Origin: Olsenella sp. KH3B4
GTDB lineage: Bacteria; Actinomycetota; Coriobacteriia; Coriobacteriales; Atopobiaceae
NCBI GenBank assembly: GCA_900111695.1
Contig: FOHD01000004.1
Coordinates: 62,001-126,000 of the forward strand
Length of the DNA stretch: 64,000 bases
Direction: 5' to 3'
The notes beneath the pieces were generated by a model. That model did no database searches. It saw only the letters and a list, made by a program, of their open reading frames with translations, and was not told the origin of the DNA. The translations under genes and the position numbers were made by a program. Shown in pieces: positions 1 through 8,888 of the stretch (the stretch's first letter is position 1; every line of letters begins with the position of its first letter).

Positions 1-711
1 ACCTACGGCTTCGACAAGGGCAACGACTACGTCTGCACCCCCGAGGAGGGGCTGGCGCCGCACCGCCTGGCCATGCGCTTCTCCGTGAAGGCTCCCTCCG
101 GCGTCTCGGTCGACGTGACCATCAAGTCGAACCCCGGCCGCCACAACATGGCAAACGCGACGGCCGCCATCGCCGTGGCCGACGTCCTGGGAGCAGACCT
201 TACCCAGGCGGCCGAGAAGCTCTCCGAGTTCAAGGGGGCGCGCAGGCGCTTCACCCACGTGGGCGACATCGATGGCGTCACCGTGGTGGACGACTACGGC
301 CACCATCCCACCGAGATTGCCGCCACGCTCGACGCCGCCTCGCGGCTGGGCTTCGACCGCATTGTCTGCGTGTTCCAGCCGCACCGCTACAGCCGCACCA
401 AGGCGCTCGAGCCGCTCTTTGCGCATGCCTTTGACAAGGTGGACGTCCTGCGCGTGATGGACGTGTTCTCGGCAGGCGAGATGCCCATTCCGGGCATCTC
501 CGGCAAGACCGTCTCGTCCCAGGTCGAGGCGGCGGGCACGGTGCCCGACGTGGCCTATGTCCCCAACCGCCACGAGCTCATCCAGAACCTCTGCGACACC
601 TGCCGTCCGGGCGACCTGCTCATCACGCAGGGCGCGGGCGACGTTACCCAGATTGGCCCCGCGTTCATTGCCGCCATGCGCGAGCGTGACGAGAAGAAAG
701 ACGAGAGGTAG
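1..711 (+). CDS. murC: UDP-N-acetylmuramate--L-alanine ligase (MurC), 3' part
   Basis: This is the C-terminal 236 residues of MurC; the reading frame is open from the first base, so the start lies outside the window. MurC joins L-alanine to UDP-N-acetylmuramate in the cytoplasm with ATP. The Mur ligase central-domain signature HNMANATAA is at about residue 48 of the visible part. The MurC C-terminal signature DDYGHHPTEI is at about 97, followed by VFQPHRYSRT and a GAGDV motif near the end. The stop codon is two bases before the murB start, so the two genes are probably translated from one message. Family identity is secure. Confidence 0.95.
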   Translation, partial: TYGFDKGNDYVCTPEEGLAPHRLAMRFSVKAPSGVSVDVTIKSNPGRHNMANATAAIAVADVLGADLTQAAEKLSEFKGARRRFTHVGDIDGVTVVDDYGHHPTEIAATLDAASRLGFDRIVCVFQPHRYSRTKALEPLFAHAFDKVDVLRVMDVFSAGEMPIPGISGKTVSSQVEAAGTVPDVAYVPNRHELIQNLCDTCRPGDLLITQGAGDVTQIGPAFIAAMRERDEKKDER

Positions 712-713
712 GC

Positions 714-1628
714 GTGAGCGTCTTCAACGCATACATGAGCCTCTCAGGGGCCATTGACGCAGACGTGATTCGTGGCGAGCGGCTCTCCCACCGCACGACG
801 TACCGCATCGGCGGGCCCGCCGCGCTGTTCGTGTGCGCCAACACCTACGAGGCCCTGCTCAAGACCGTCGAGGTCCTGCGTGCCGAGCGCGTGCCCTGGG
901 TCGTCATGGGCAAGGGCTCCAACATTCTTGCCGCCGACGCCGGCTACGACGGCTGTGTCATCACGCTGGGCCGCGAGTTCTCGCGCATGAGCTTTGCCGA
1001 GGACGGCCACGTGACGGCAGGTGCCGCCCTTCCGCTCTCGAAGCTCGTCTCTGAGGCCATGAAGCGCTCGCTGACGGGTCTCGAGTTCTGCGCCGGCATC
1101 CCCGGCACCGTGGGTGGGGCCGTCTCGATGGACGCGGGGACCCGCCACGAGTGGGTGGGCGCCGTCATCGAGGACGTGGTGAGCCTGCGGCCGGGCAAGG
1201 GGCTGGTGCGCCACGCCGCCTCCGAGGTCGAGTGGGGCTACCGCGTGACCTCGCTTCCCACCACCGAGATTGTCCTCGAGGCCACGTTCCGTCTTCAGCC
1301 GGGCAACCATGACGCCATCGCGCATGACGTGGAGGAGAGGCTGCGCCGTCGCAGCCAGTCTCAGCCCATGGGAAGGCCCTGCTGCGGCTCGGTCTTCAGG
1401 AACCCGGGCTCGCGTTCCGCTGCGGTCATGATCGAGGCCTGCGGCCTCAAGGGCTACCGCGTGGGTGGGGCAGTGGTCTCTGACGTCCACGCCAACTTCA
1501 TCGTGAACGACGGCGGCGCGCATGCCCACGACGTGGTGGAGGTCATGCGCCACGTCCACGATGCCGTGCGCGACAAGTATGAGATTGACCTCCAGCCCGA
1601 GGTCAAGCTGCTCGGGTTTGGGGCATAG
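714..1628 (+). CDS. murB: UDP-N-acetylenolpyruvoylglucosamine reductase
   Basis: MurB reduces the enolpyruvyl group of UDP-GlcNAc-enolpyruvate with FAD and NADPH to give UDP-MurNAc. The 304-residue product shows the FAD-binding stretches TTYRIGGPA (about 28-36), GKGSNIL (about 65-71) and AGIPGTVGGAVSMDAG (about 126-141). CGSVFRNPG (about 223-231) contains the catalytic serine region, and the C-terminal PEVKLLG holds the conserved glutamate. I chose the GTG at 714 because it follows the murC stop by two bases; an ATG at 735 is the alternative. It belongs to the cell wall and division operon. Confidence 0.95.
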   Translation: MSVFNAYMSLSGAIDADVIRGERLSHRTTYRIGGPAALFVCANTYEALLKTVEVLRAERVPWVVMGKGSNILAADAGYDGCVITLGREFSRMSFAEDGHVTAGAALPLSKLVSEAMKRSLTGLEFCAGIPGTVGGAVSMDAGTRHEWVGAVIEDVVSLRPGKGLVRHAASEVEWGYRVTSLPTTEIVLEATFRLQPGNHDAIAHDVEERLRRRSQSQPMGRPCCGSVFRNPGSRSAAVMIEACGLKGYRVGGAVVSDVHANFIVNDGGAHAHDVVEVMRHVHDAVRDKYEIDLQPEVKLLGFGA

Positions 1629-1640
1629 GGAGAGCACGGC

Positions 1641-2810
1641 ATGGCGTCAGACGAGAGAAGAAGGCCAACGGCGCGCAAGGCGACGAGGCGGCCAACGCAG
1701 GGGCGTCCCGCTCGCCCCTCGCGCCCTACCCCCGCACCGCGTGTCCGTGCCGCGCGTCCAACGCGAGCTCCCAAACCCTCCCCAAAGCCTGAGCGCAGGT
1801 CTAAGGCCGCGCCAAGGCCCAATCCGGCGAGGCCTGTCTCGACGTCGGGGTCCAGGCGGGAGCGACTGTCTGCCCTCCGGCCGCAGAGGGCACCTCGGCC
1901 ACAGGGCGGGCGTGAGGCCAGAGAGGCGCGCGCACGAGAGGTTCGCACCGCGGATGCCATGGGCATTGCCCTGCGCGTCGCGATTGTCGTTGGTCTTGTC
2001 GCTGCCGCCCTTGGGGTGGTGTTTCTCGTCCTGAGCAACACCTCGACCTTCCAGATCACCTCGATCGATGCCGTGGCGAGCGACCACGTAAGCGCCGATG
2101 ACATCCAGAAGCTTGCTAACGTCGAGGAGGGCACGACCCTGCTCAACGTGGACACCAACGCGATTACCCAGAACCTTCTGAAGAACCCCTGGGTGGAGTC
2201 GGTGAGTGTGGAGCGCGAGTTTCCCGACAAGCTCAAGATCTCCGTCACCGAGCGCACGGTTGAGGCGGTCGTGGTCATGAGCTCGCGAAGCGTCGCGTGG
2301 TACCTGGGGGAGGGCGATGTCTGGCTCGAGCCCGTCAATCTCGACGTATCCGACAATCAGTCCGCAGACGACGTCGCCCTCGAGAAGGCTACGTCAGTGG
2401 GGGCCATCCTCATCACCGGGGTACCCGCAACCGTCGATCCGGTGGCGGGCTCCAAGGCTACCGATGACGTGATAACTGCCGTCCGCAGCTACCTCGACGG
2501 GTTCTCGTCTGACTTCGCGTCCCAGATCGTGAGCTTCACGGCTCCCAGCGAGGCGAGCATCTCGTGCGTCCTTGCAAGCGGCGTGGAGATCTCGCTTGGG
2601 TCCCCCTCGGACATTTCCTCCAAGGAAGAGGTTGTCCAGAGCCTGCTTGCCGAGTATCCGGATGAACTTACCTATATCAACGTTCGCGTGCCCTCGAGTC
2701 CCTCGTACCGAAAAATCGAGTCCTCCAACGTGACCGCAGGCACGGGTGCCACGGGCTCCTCGGAGACTGCCTCGACAAGTTCGAACGCGTCCACACAGAG
2801 CACTACCTGA
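1641..2810 (+). CDS. ftsQ: cell division protein FtsQ/DivIB
   Basis: FtsQ is a bitopic membrane protein that links the cytoplasmic Z-ring to septal wall synthesis. The 389-residue product has a very long basic, proline-rich cytoplasmic tail (about residues 1-105), one membrane helix (about 108-130), then an extracytoplasmic POTRA domain starting FQITSIDAV and a beta domain. The C-terminus is Ser/Thr-rich. The basic tail is longer than in most FtsQ proteins. The gene follows murB by 12 bp, the usual order. No ftsA lies between it and ftsZ, as is normal in Actinobacteria. A terminator-like hairpin follows. Confidence 0.9.
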   Translation: MASDERRRPTARKATRRPTQGRPARPSRPTPAPRVRAARPTRAPKPSPKPERRSKAAPRPNPARPVSTSGSRRERLSALRPQRAPRPQGGREAREARAREVRTADAMGIALRVAIVVGLVAAALGVVFLVLSNTSTFQITSIDAVASDHVSADDIQKLANVEEGTTLLNVDTNAITQNLLKNPWVESVSVEREFPDKLKISVTERTVEAVVVMSSRSVAWYLGEGDVWLEPVNLDVSDNQSADDVALEKATSVGAILITGVPATVDPVAGSKATDDVITAVRSYLDGFSSDFASQIVSFTAPSEASISCVLASGVEISLGSPSDISSKEEVVQSLLAEYPDELTYINVRVPSSPSYRKIESSNVTAGTGATGSSETASTSSNASTQSTT

Positions 2811-2826
2811 GGCAAAACCTCTTAGT

Positions 2827-2850
2827 CTCAAGCCTTACTTGAGTGTTTTT
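2827..2850 (+). terminator. probable rho-independent terminator after ftsQ
   Basis: A 6-bp stem (CTCAAG/CTTGAG, 5-nt loop) is followed by TG and five T's. It lies 17 bases after the ftsQ stop. It suggests that ftsZ has its own promoter in the following 235 bases. The stem is short. Confidence 0.5.
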
Positions 2851-2889
2851 GTCGTCTAAGACCATGGTGTCTACCTGCGATTTTCACCG

Positions 2890-2930
2890 TTTGCACAAAG
2901 TGTTTGACGAGACCACACCCAATGTGCAAA
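2890..2930. promoter_or_regulatory. 8-bp inverted repeat upstream of ftsZ
   Basis: TTTGCACA at 2890-2897 and its exact complement TGTGCAAA at 2923-2930 are separated by 25 bp. A TTGACG hexamer (2904-2909) lies between the two halves, followed by AT-rich sequence without a good -10 at 17 bp. The layout would suit an operator around an ftsZ promoter, but no factor can be named. Confidence 0.35.
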
Positions 2931-2977
2931 TATACGTCGCTTCGTGGGGAGCATCTGGCTTAACCTGAGGTTTAGGG

Positions 2978-3011
2978 TTTCTACCAGCGCTTTTCATGGG
3001 GCTGGTAGAAA
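2978..3011 (+). promoter_or_regulatory. perfect 11-bp hairpin in the ftsZ leader
   Basis: TTTCTACCAGC (2978-2988) pairs exactly with GCTGGTAGAAA (3001-3011) around a 12-nt loop. No T-run follows on either strand, so it is not a standard terminator. It ends 74 bases before the ftsZ start and would form in the 5' untranslated RNA. An ATG in its loop (2996) is in frame with ftsZ but has no ribosome binding site. Confidence 0.5.
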
Positions 3012-3085
3012 AACGTTACATGAGCGAAGCACGAACGCACCAGCAAGGGCGCTGGCACAGGGCCGCCGCCAACGAGGAGGAAACG

Positions 3086-4219
3086 ATGAAGGACACCGAG
3101 GTCCCCAGCAACTATCTCGCCGTGATTAAGGTTGTTGGCGTGGGCGGCGGCGGCACCAACGCCGTGAACCGCATGATCGAGGAGGGCATCCGCGGCGTCG
3201 AGTTTGTCGCCATCAACACCGATGCCCAGGCGCTCGCCATCTCCGATGCTGACATCAAGGTGCACATTGGCACCGACATCACCAAGGGCCTGGGCGCCGG
3301 TGCCAACCCCGAGGTTGGCCAGGAGGCCGCCGAGGAGAGCCGCGACGAGATCAAGCAGGCGCTCGCCGGTTCCGACATGGTCTTCATCACCGCTGGCGAG
3401 GGTGGCGGCACGGGCACCGGTGCGGCGCCCATCGTTGCCGACATCGCCAAGAATGACGTGGGCGCCCTTACCGTGGGCGTCGTCACCAAGCCCTTCTCTT
3501 TCGAGGGCCGCAAGCGCTACAACTCCGCTTCAGAGGGCATCAAGAACCTCTCCGAGAACGTCGACACGCTCATCGTGATCCCCAATGACCGCCTGCTCGA
3601 CCTCTCCGAGAAGAAGACCACCATGCTCGAAGCCTTCCGCATGGCCGACGACGTCCTGTGCCAGGGCACTCAGGGCATCACGGACCTCATCACCGTCCCC
3701 GGCCTCATCAACCTCGACTTTGCAGACGTCTGCACCATCATGAAGGGTGCGGGCACGGCCATGATGGGCATTGGCACCGCCTCCGGCGATTCTCGCGCAA
3801 CCGACGCTGCCTCCGAGGCCATCTCCAGCCCGCTGCTCGAGACCTCTACCGATGGCGCCACGCGCGTGCTGCTCTCCATTGCCGGCAACAAGGACCTCGG
3901 CATCCAGGAGATCAACGACGCGGCAGACCTTGTCGCCAAGAACGTCGACCCCGAGGCCAACATCATCTTTGGTACCGTCGTCGACGAGTCCCTCGGTGAC
4001 CAGGTGCGCGTCACCGTCATCGCTACCGGCTTCAACGACGCCAACATCCAGCCCACGCTGCCCACCATGCCGGTGGCCCGCCCGCAGTCCCAGGCACCCA
4101 AGTCCAAGCAGCGCCCCTACAGCGCGCCGGCTCCCGCGAGCCGTCCCGCTGCCCCTGCGGCGAGCGGCGACAACAAGGAGTTCGATATCCCTGACTTCCT
4201 GAAGCGCAGCCGCATCTAG
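3086..4219 (+). CDS. ftsZ: cell division GTPase FtsZ
   Basis: FtsZ is the tubulin-like GTPase that forms the Z-ring. The 377-residue protein has the [11 protein letters not shown] nucleotide loop (about 20-30), the tubulin signature [10 protein letters not shown] (about 105-114), a variable Pro/Ala/Gln linker and the conserved tail peptide [11 protein letters not shown] that binds SepF and other partners. I chose the ATG at 3086 because GAGGAGG lies just upstream and homologues start here; in-frame starts from 2996 would add a poorly conserved extension. pgeF follows after four bases. Confidence 0.97.
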   Translation: MKDTEVPSNYLAVIKVVGVGGGGTNAVNRMIEEGIRGVEFVAINTDAQALAISDADIKVHIGTDITKGLGAGANPEVGQEAAEESRDEIKQALAGSDMVFITAGEGGGTGTGAAPIVADIAKNDVGALTVGVVTKPFSFEGRKRYNSASEGIKNLSENVDTLIVIPNDRLLDLSEKKTTMLEAFRMADDVLCQGTQGITDLITVPGLINLDFADVCTIMKGAGTAMMGIGTASGDSRATDAASEAISSPLLETSTDGATRVLLSIAGNKDLGIQEINDAADLVAKNVDPEANIIFGTVVDESLGDQVRVTVIATGFNDANIQPTLPTMPVARPQSQAPKSKQRPYSAPAPASRPAAPAASGDNKEFDIPDFLKRSRI

Positions 4220-4223
4220 AGCC

Positions 4224-5030
4224 ATGTCCGAGCCCACGCTCACAAGGTACCAGTCGCACGGTGTGACCCTTCTGGGGGACGTTTCCGTCCCCCAGGGGGT
4301 CTCTCTTGCGTTCACGGAGCGTACGGGCGGCGTCTCCAAGGGCGACTACGCCTCCCTCAACCTGGGTAACGCCTGTGGAGACGATCCGTCCTCGGTGGCC
4401 GAGAACCGCCGTCGCGCCCTTGTCGCGCTTGGTGCGGAGGGCTGTGCTGACGCGCTCGTGAACCCACACCAGGTGCATGGCGACAGGATTGTCGTGGTTC
4501 GATCCGCAGAGACGGGCTCCGTTCGCACCGCCCAGGCCGATGCCGCGTCGGGTGCAGACGCAATCGTCTGCACGGCCACCAAGGTGCCCGTGCTGCTCTG
4601 CTTTGCGGACTGCGTGCCCGTGATCCTCGTGGCGCCCGGTGGCTTTGCCGTGGCGCACTCCGGATGGCGGGGAACCATCGCCCGGATAGGCGCCAAGGCG
4701 GCGCGGACCCTTGCCACGGAGACCGGTTCGTCCGTCTCGCAGGTCCTCGCCTACGTTGGTCCCCACATCGGGCGCGAGGACTACGAGGTCTCTCCCGAGC
4801 TTGCCGCGCGCTTCTCGGCCGAGTTTGGACCTGGCGTCATCTGGGGCGAGCGCAACCTCGACCTTGGGGCTGCCGTTGTAGGCGCGCTCCTGGACGCCGG
4901 GGTGCCCAGACGCTCCATCGCCTGTTGTGATGTCTCGACCGCGTCGGCAACCGAGAGGTTCTTCTCGTACCGGGCCGAGCACGGGTCATGCGGGCGCCAC
5001 GGCGCCATGGCCGTGATGGCGGGGGAGTAG
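4224..5030 (+). CDS. pgeF: laccase-domain protein PgeF (YfiH/YlmD family)
   Basis: This is the DUF152/polyphenol oxidase-like family, shown in some members to edit wrongly incorporated amino acids in peptidoglycan precursors. The three metal-site elements are present: His in NPHQVHGD (about 80-87), Cys in FADCVPV (about 126-132) and His in AHSGWRG (about 144-150). At 268 residues it has the usual length. It lies four bases after ftsZ and before yggS, a gene order common in Gram-positive division clusters. The family call is firm; the exact substrate here is inferred. Confidence 0.88.
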   Translation: MSEPTLTRYQSHGVTLLGDVSVPQGVSLAFTERTGGVSKGDYASLNLGNACGDDPSSVAENRRRALVALGAEGCADALVNPHQVHGDRIVVVRSAETGSVRTAQADAASGADAIVCTATKVPVLLCFADCVPVILVAPGGFAVAHSGWRGTIARIGAKAARTLATETGSSVSQVLAYVGPHIGREDYEVSPELAARFSAEFGPGVIWGERNLDLGAAVVGALLDAGVPRRSIACCDVSTASATERFFSYRAEHGSCGRHGAMAVMAGE

Positions 5031-5088
5031 CGAGGGATGCCCCCTGCGGGGCGTGGTTTTTCATCGAGTTTATGGGAGCTGGTCACCG

Positions 5089-5820
5089 ATGGACGAAACA
5101 GAGGACGAGCGCTACGCGGCGTTTCTCGTCAAGCGCAGGGAGGAGATCCTCCAGCGCATAGCCGAGGCTGCCGCTCGTGCCGGGCGCAACCCGGCGGAGG
5201 TCGAGCTTCTCGCCGTCTCTAAGACCGTTGATGTGCCGCAGGTCGACCTTGCCTGGAAGGCAGGGTATCGCGCCTTTGGCGAGAACCGCCCCCAGGAGCT
5301 TGTCCGCAAGCTTGCGGGCATCGCTGCGTATCCCGAGATGGCCGGCGCGCGCTTTGACATGATTGGCCACCTGCAGACCAACAAGGTGCGCGAGGTCGTG
5401 GGCAACGTGACACTCATCCACTCGGTGTCCTCGCTCCACCTGGCCGAGGCCATCTCCAAGCGCGGCGTGGGCCACAATCTGACGAGCGACGTGCTTCTGG
5501 AGGTAAACGTCTCAGGGGAGGAGTCAAAGTCCGGCTTCTCGCCCGACGAGGTCCGCGCGTCGTTCGAGGATATCCTGGCGCTTCCTGCCCTGCGCGTTCA
5601 CGGCCTCATGACCATGGCGCCGGCGCACGACATGGACGCGGCGAGAAGGACTTTCTCCGGTCTGCGCGAGCTGCGCGACGAGCTTGCCGCCCGCGGCGGC
5701 CTTGAGCTGCCGGTCCTCTCGTGCGGCATGAGCGACGACTTCCCGATTGCGGTCGAGGAGGGCTCCACAATCGTGCGGCTTGGCAGAACGGTGTTCGATC
5801 CCAGGTACGTTCTGGGTTAA
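5089..5820 (+). CDS. yggS: YggS-type pyridoxal phosphate homeostasis protein
   Basis: YggS/PLPHP is a PLP-binding single-barrel protein that buffers pyridoxal phosphate and affects amino acid metabolism. The 243-residue product has the PLP lysine in LLAVSKTVD (about 41-49), FGENRPQEL, MIGHLQTNK and the C-terminal GMSDDF and VRLGRTVF motifs. The ATG at 5089 has GGGAG upstream and matches the family start; an in-frame GTG at 5053 is less likely. It sits between pgeF and sepF, the classical order. Confidence 0.92.
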   Translation: MDETEDERYAAFLVKRREEILQRIAEAAARAGRNPAEVELLAVSKTVDVPQVDLAWKAGYRAFGENRPQELVRKLAGIAAYPEMAGARFDMIGHLQTNKVREVVGNVTLIHSVSSLHLAEAISKRGVGHNLTSDVLLEVNVSGEESKSGFSPDEVRASFEDILALPALRVHGLMTMAPAHDMDAARRTFSGLRELRDELAARGGLELPVLSCGMSDDFPIAVEEGSTIVRLGRTVFDPRYVLG

Positions 5821-5869
5821 TCTGGCAATGGGGCGGGGTGTTGGACCCCGCGATACGGATGGGGGAATC

Positions 5870-6544
5870 ATGGGCTTCCTCGACAACATCAGGGATCGTT
5901 TCCGTAGGGACGACGGCTACGACGACTACGAGGACGACTACTACGAGGGCGACGACGAGCAGCGCGACCGTGACCGCGAGCGCGGCTATGGCGACCGTCG
6001 TCCCACGGGCAGCGCGACCAAGCTCCTTGGCAACACTTCGCGCCCCGAGGCCGAGAGCGTCTCGGTCTACACGCGTTCCGGTCGCCCGGTGACGCAGAAC
6101 CCCGCCGCGGCCTATGCCGATCAGCGCGACACACGGTCCCGCTCCGCGTACGCAGAGCCTCCTGAGCCCACCTATCGGCCCACGTACGAGCCTCCGGCGC
6201 CAAGCCCCGCTCCGGCGGCGCCTGCAGACCTCGGCCGTGGCAGCTCGTCGTCTCGTGTGACCTCCGGCCAGCTTCCTCCCTACGTGCTGCGTCCCGTCTC
6301 GTACGACGACGTGCAGTCCGTGGTGAGGCGCGTGCGCACCAACCAGCCCGTCATCCTCATCTTCAAGGGCACCAACATCGAGACCGCCAAGCGCATCCTC
6401 GACTTCTGCTACGGCCTGAGCTACGGCGTTGCCGGCTCGGTCGAGGCGCTCGGTGACCGCGTCTTTGCGGTGCTGCCCGCAGGCATCGAGCTCACCCAGG
6501 GTGACATCGACAAGCTCGTCGCTGACGGCGACCTCGAGGCGTAG
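5870..6544 (+). CDS. sepF: cell division protein SepF
   Basis: SepF anchors and bundles FtsZ and takes the place of FtsA in Actinobacteria. The N-terminus MGFLDNIRDRFRR is the amphipathic membrane-binding helix. A highly acidic Asp/Tyr/Glu stretch and a Pro-rich linker follow. The SepF domain (about residues 133-220) starts near YVLRPVSYDDVQ and contains FKGTNIETAKRILDF. The product is 224 residues. The ATG at 5870 has a GGGGGA ribosome binding site; the longer open frame upstream lacks family similarity. proC starts four bases after the stop. Confidence 0.92.
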   Translation: MGFLDNIRDRFRRDDGYDDYEDDYYEGDDEQRDRDRERGYGDRRPTGSATKLLGNTSRPEAESVSVYTRSGRPVTQNPAAAYADQRDTRSRSAYAEPPEPTYRPTYEPPAPSPAPAAPADLGRGSSSSRVTSGQLPPYVLRPVSYDDVQSVVRRVRTNQPVILIFKGTNIETAKRILDFCYGLSYGVAGSVEALGDRVFAVLPAGIELTQGDIDKLVADGDLEA

Positions 6545-6548
6545 CGTC

Positions 6549-7385
6549 ATGGCTGAGAAGATCGAGCAAGTCATAGGCGTCATAGGCGCTGGGTCCATGG
6601 GGTCTGCCATCGCGCGCGGACTGGTGGCCTCCGGTGCCGCCGCGCCCGAGCGCGTCCTTGTCTCCAACCCCTCCGCAGGTAAGCTCGCGCCGCTGGCCGA
6701 GCTTGGCATCAAGACCTTCACCAGCAACGGGGAGCTTCTCGCCCAGGACCCTGACACGGTTGTCCTTGCTGTGAAGCCCCAGGTGCTTCTTGGGGTCCTT
6801 GCCGAGCACACGGACGGCCTTGCCGGACGTCTGGTGATCTCCATCGCCGCAGGCGTCTCGGTGGCCTCGCTCGAGGCGTCGCTTGCCTCGTCCCGCGTGG
6901 TGCGCGCCATGCCCAACCTGCCCGTGCAGGTGCTCTCGGGCGCGACGGCTGTCTGTCCGGGGTCTCGTGCCACCAAGGAGGACCTGGACCTCTCGCTGAC
7001 GATCTTCTCGGCCTTGGGAAGCGCTGTGGTGCTGCGTGAGGACCAGCTGGATGCCGAGGGCGCTGTGGTGGGTTGTGGGCCAGCGTACGTGGCTCTCCTC
7101 GTCGACGACCTCACGCGTGCCGGCGTGGAGCGCGGCCTTCCTGCCGCGGCCTGTCGGGAGCTTGTGCTCTCCACCATGCGTGGCGTGGCCGAGCAGCTCT
7201 TGGCTTCGGGCGAGCACCCGCGCGCGTATATGGAGAAAGTGACGTCTCCCGGCGGCACGACGGCCGCGGGTTTGCGCGCGATGGAGTCGGGTATGTTTGA
7301 GGTTGCCTGTGCAGGGGTCGACGCGGCGCTGCGTCGTACCTGCGAGCTCTCTAAGGCGGCAGGCGGCAAGACTACCGACGACTGA
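6549..7385 (+). CDS. proC: pyrroline-5-carboxylate reductase
   Basis: ProC catalyses the last step of proline synthesis, reducing pyrroline-5-carboxylate with NAD(P)H. The 278-residue protein has the N-terminal Rossmann motif VIGAGSMGSAIA (about 9-20), AVKPQ at the second nucleotide contact and the C-terminal family signature SPGGTTAAGL. The ATG at 6549 lies just after the sepF stop. Its place among division genes is common in Gram-positive clusters and does not imply a division role. Confidence 0.93.
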   Translation: MAEKIEQVIGVIGAGSMGSAIARGLVASGAAAPERVLVSNPSAGKLAPLAELGIKTFTSNGELLAQDPDTVVLAVKPQVLLGVLAEHTDGLAGRLVISIAAGVSVASLEASLASSRVVRAMPNLPVQVLSGATAVCPGSRATKEDLDLSLTIFSALGSAVVLREDQLDAEGAVVGCGPAYVALLVDDLTRAGVERGLPAAACRELVLSTMRGVAEQLLASGEHPRAYMEKVTSPGGTTAAGLRAMESGMFEVACAGVDAALRRTCELSKAAGGKTTDD

Positions 7386-7398
7386 CAGCGAGGACCAC

Positions 7399-7662
7399 TT
7401 GAACTACACGATAGCCAACCTAATTGTCCAGCTCTTCCGCATCTACAACATCTTGGTCATCATCTGGTGCGTGCTCTCGTGGATTCCGCGAGGCTCTGGC
7501 CTGCTCGATGACTTCCGCGGCGCCATAGGCATGATCGTTGAGCCGTGGCTGGGAATCTTCAGGCGCTTCATCCCGCCGCTGGGAGGTATAGACTTTTCGC
7601 CCATTGTGGCGATCTTCGCTCTTGAGGCCATAGAGCGCCTGCTTCTGGCTATACTTTTGTAA
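7399..7662 (+). CDS. yggT: YggT family membrane protein
   Basis: This is a small (87 residue) membrane protein of the YggT/YlmG family, found next to sepF and divIVA in many Gram-positive bacteria. Two hydrophobic helices are visible: roughly residues 4-28 (ANLIVQLFRIYNILVIIWCV) and the C-terminal 20 residues. Between them lie SWIPRGSG and FRRFIPPLGG, typical of the family. I chose the TTG at 7399 because AGGA precedes it and the family similarity begins there; an ATG at 7297 would overlap proC and add a non-homologous leader. Confidence 0.85.
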   Translation: MNYTIANLIVQLFRIYNILVIIWCVLSWIPRGSGLLDDFRGAIGMIVEPWLGIFRRFIPPLGGIDFSPIVAIFALEAIERLLLAILL

Positions 7663-7721
7663 TGTCATTGCCGCTTGACGGGCGCTGCCCGGGGCGACGA
7701 GTCGAAGTGAAAGGGACAAAG

Positions 7722-8417
7722 ATGGCAATCACACCAGCAGATATCGAGCAGCAGACCTTCTCTCCCTCGAAGCACGGCTACGACCCCGAGGAGGTCGACG
7801 CCTTCCTCGAGCAGATCTCCAGCGAGGTTGATGCGATGCTCCAGAAGATCGCAGACCTCAAGGGTCGCCTGAATACCGCTGAGCAGCAGCTTTCTGCTTC
7901 CCAGGCTCAGGTTGCCAGCCTCGAGGAGCAGCTCAATGCCGCCCCCGAGCGCATGGAAGTCACCTCTGTTGCTCCTACCCCCGCCGCTCCGGATGACCTT
8001 GCGGCATCCGAGAGCCAGATCTCTCGCGTGCTCATCGTTGCCCAGCAGAGCGCCGACAAGCTCGTTGCTGACGCGCGCGACAACGCGGAGCGCATCCGCA
8101 ACGAGGCCGACCAGAAGGCCCGTGAGGTCATTCGCCAGGCGCTTGCCGAGAAGCAGAACGAGCTGGACGAGATTGACCGCCTCAAGCAGTCCCGCGAGGA
8201 CTTCCGCAGCGAGTACAAGAAGCTCCTGCAGCACTTCATGGACGACGCGGACTCCGTGTTCCCCCAGCAGTCGCTCTCCACGGCTCCCAACGGCTCTGGC
8301 GTCGTACCGGCCGCCCGTCCTGCCGCGAGCGCACCCGCGGCGCCCGCTACGACGCCCGCTGGTTCTACCGCTTCGGGCAACGCATCCTTCCAGACCGACT
8401 TCGGTGACCTGGACTAG
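7722..8417 (+). CDS. divIVA: DivIVA/Wag31-type polar growth and septum protein
   Basis: DivIVA recognises curved membrane at poles and septa. The 231-residue product begins ITPADIEQQTFSPSKHGYD, the conserved N-terminal lipid-binding domain, then has a coiled coil (about 30-75), a Pro/Ala linker, a second coiled coil rich in Glu/Lys/Arg (about 105-180) and an Ala/Pro tail. The ATG at 7722 has AAGGGA upstream. It is the last gene of the division cluster, followed by a strong terminator. Confidence 0.92.
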   Translation: MAITPADIEQQTFSPSKHGYDPEEVDAFLEQISSEVDAMLQKIADLKGRLNTAEQQLSASQAQVASLEEQLNAAPERMEVTSVAPTPAAPDDLAASESQISRVLIVAQQSADKLVADARDNAERIRNEADQKAREVIRQALAEKQNELDEIDRLKQSREDFRSEYKKLLQHFMDDADSVFPQQSLSTAPNGSGVVPAARPAASAPAAPATTPAGSTASGNASFQTDFGDLD

Positions 8418-8466
8418 CCTGGACGATTCGCCTGGCGAGAACGACGAGCACAACCTTGATGTGACG

Positions 8467-8496
8467 GGGAGGCCCCAGCTTGGGGTCTCCCTTTTT
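8467..8496 (+). terminator. rho-independent terminator after divIVA
   Basis: GGGAGGCCCC pairs with GGGGTCTCCC (one mismatch, short loop) and five T's follow. It lies 50 bases after the divIVA stop and closes the division cluster. Confidence 0.85.
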
Positions 8497-8888
8497 GTGG
8501 TGCGCTTTTCTCGCCACTCCTCGCTCATTGGACGGTGCGTCGTGCATGCGTTGAAGAGCAGCGCCAATCTGAGGGCAGCACCAATCAGGCTGGGGTATTA
8601 GCCCGTTCCACGCGCCATCCGCAAAAGCGCACACGAAAAAGACCGGTTACTACCAGTTTCCTGGGAAAACGCTCCAGGCGAGAAGCCCGAATTGTTTTCG
8701 TGTGCGCTTTTGTGGGGATGGAGCCCGGTGGGGAGTACGTTGTTGCCGGTCGGCAAATTCCGTCAGGCCTGCGGTCCCCCGATTCGTCCATCGGTTCTGG
8801 AACAGTGCCAATCTGTCTGGTAATCAAACTAGGAAACTATCACGTACGCGCAGAACTGCATGCCCACGACCTAATGTACTTGCGGGCG
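8497..8888. other. gene-free stretch holding a palindromic element
   Basis: No convincing gene lies here. Open frames that cross it have no recognisable domain, no ribosome binding site and run through the inverted repeat at 8622-8712. The 176 bases after that repeat show nothing I can name. Confidence 0.6.
8622..8712 (+). repeat. variable-arm palindromic element, core class A, copy 1
   Basis: CAAAAGCGCACACGAAAA (8622-8639) and its perfect complement (8695-8712) flank 55 bp. Inside is CTGGGAAAACGCTCC (8661-8675), a core shared with elements at 12569, 53898 and 53993, whose arms have other sequences. The distance from left arm to core is 21 bases. A single strand could fold as an 18-bp stem with a structured head. 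Confidence 0.7.

Noticed and set aside
2996..3085. N-terminal extension of FtsZ from an ATG at 2996
   Set aside because: The ATG lies in the loop of a hairpin without a ribosome binding site; the ATG at 3086 has GAGGAGG and matches the family start.
5606..7369. Minus-strand open frame of 587 codons opposite sepF and proC
   Set aside because: Antisense shadow; the sense genes have full family motifs and ribosome binding sites.
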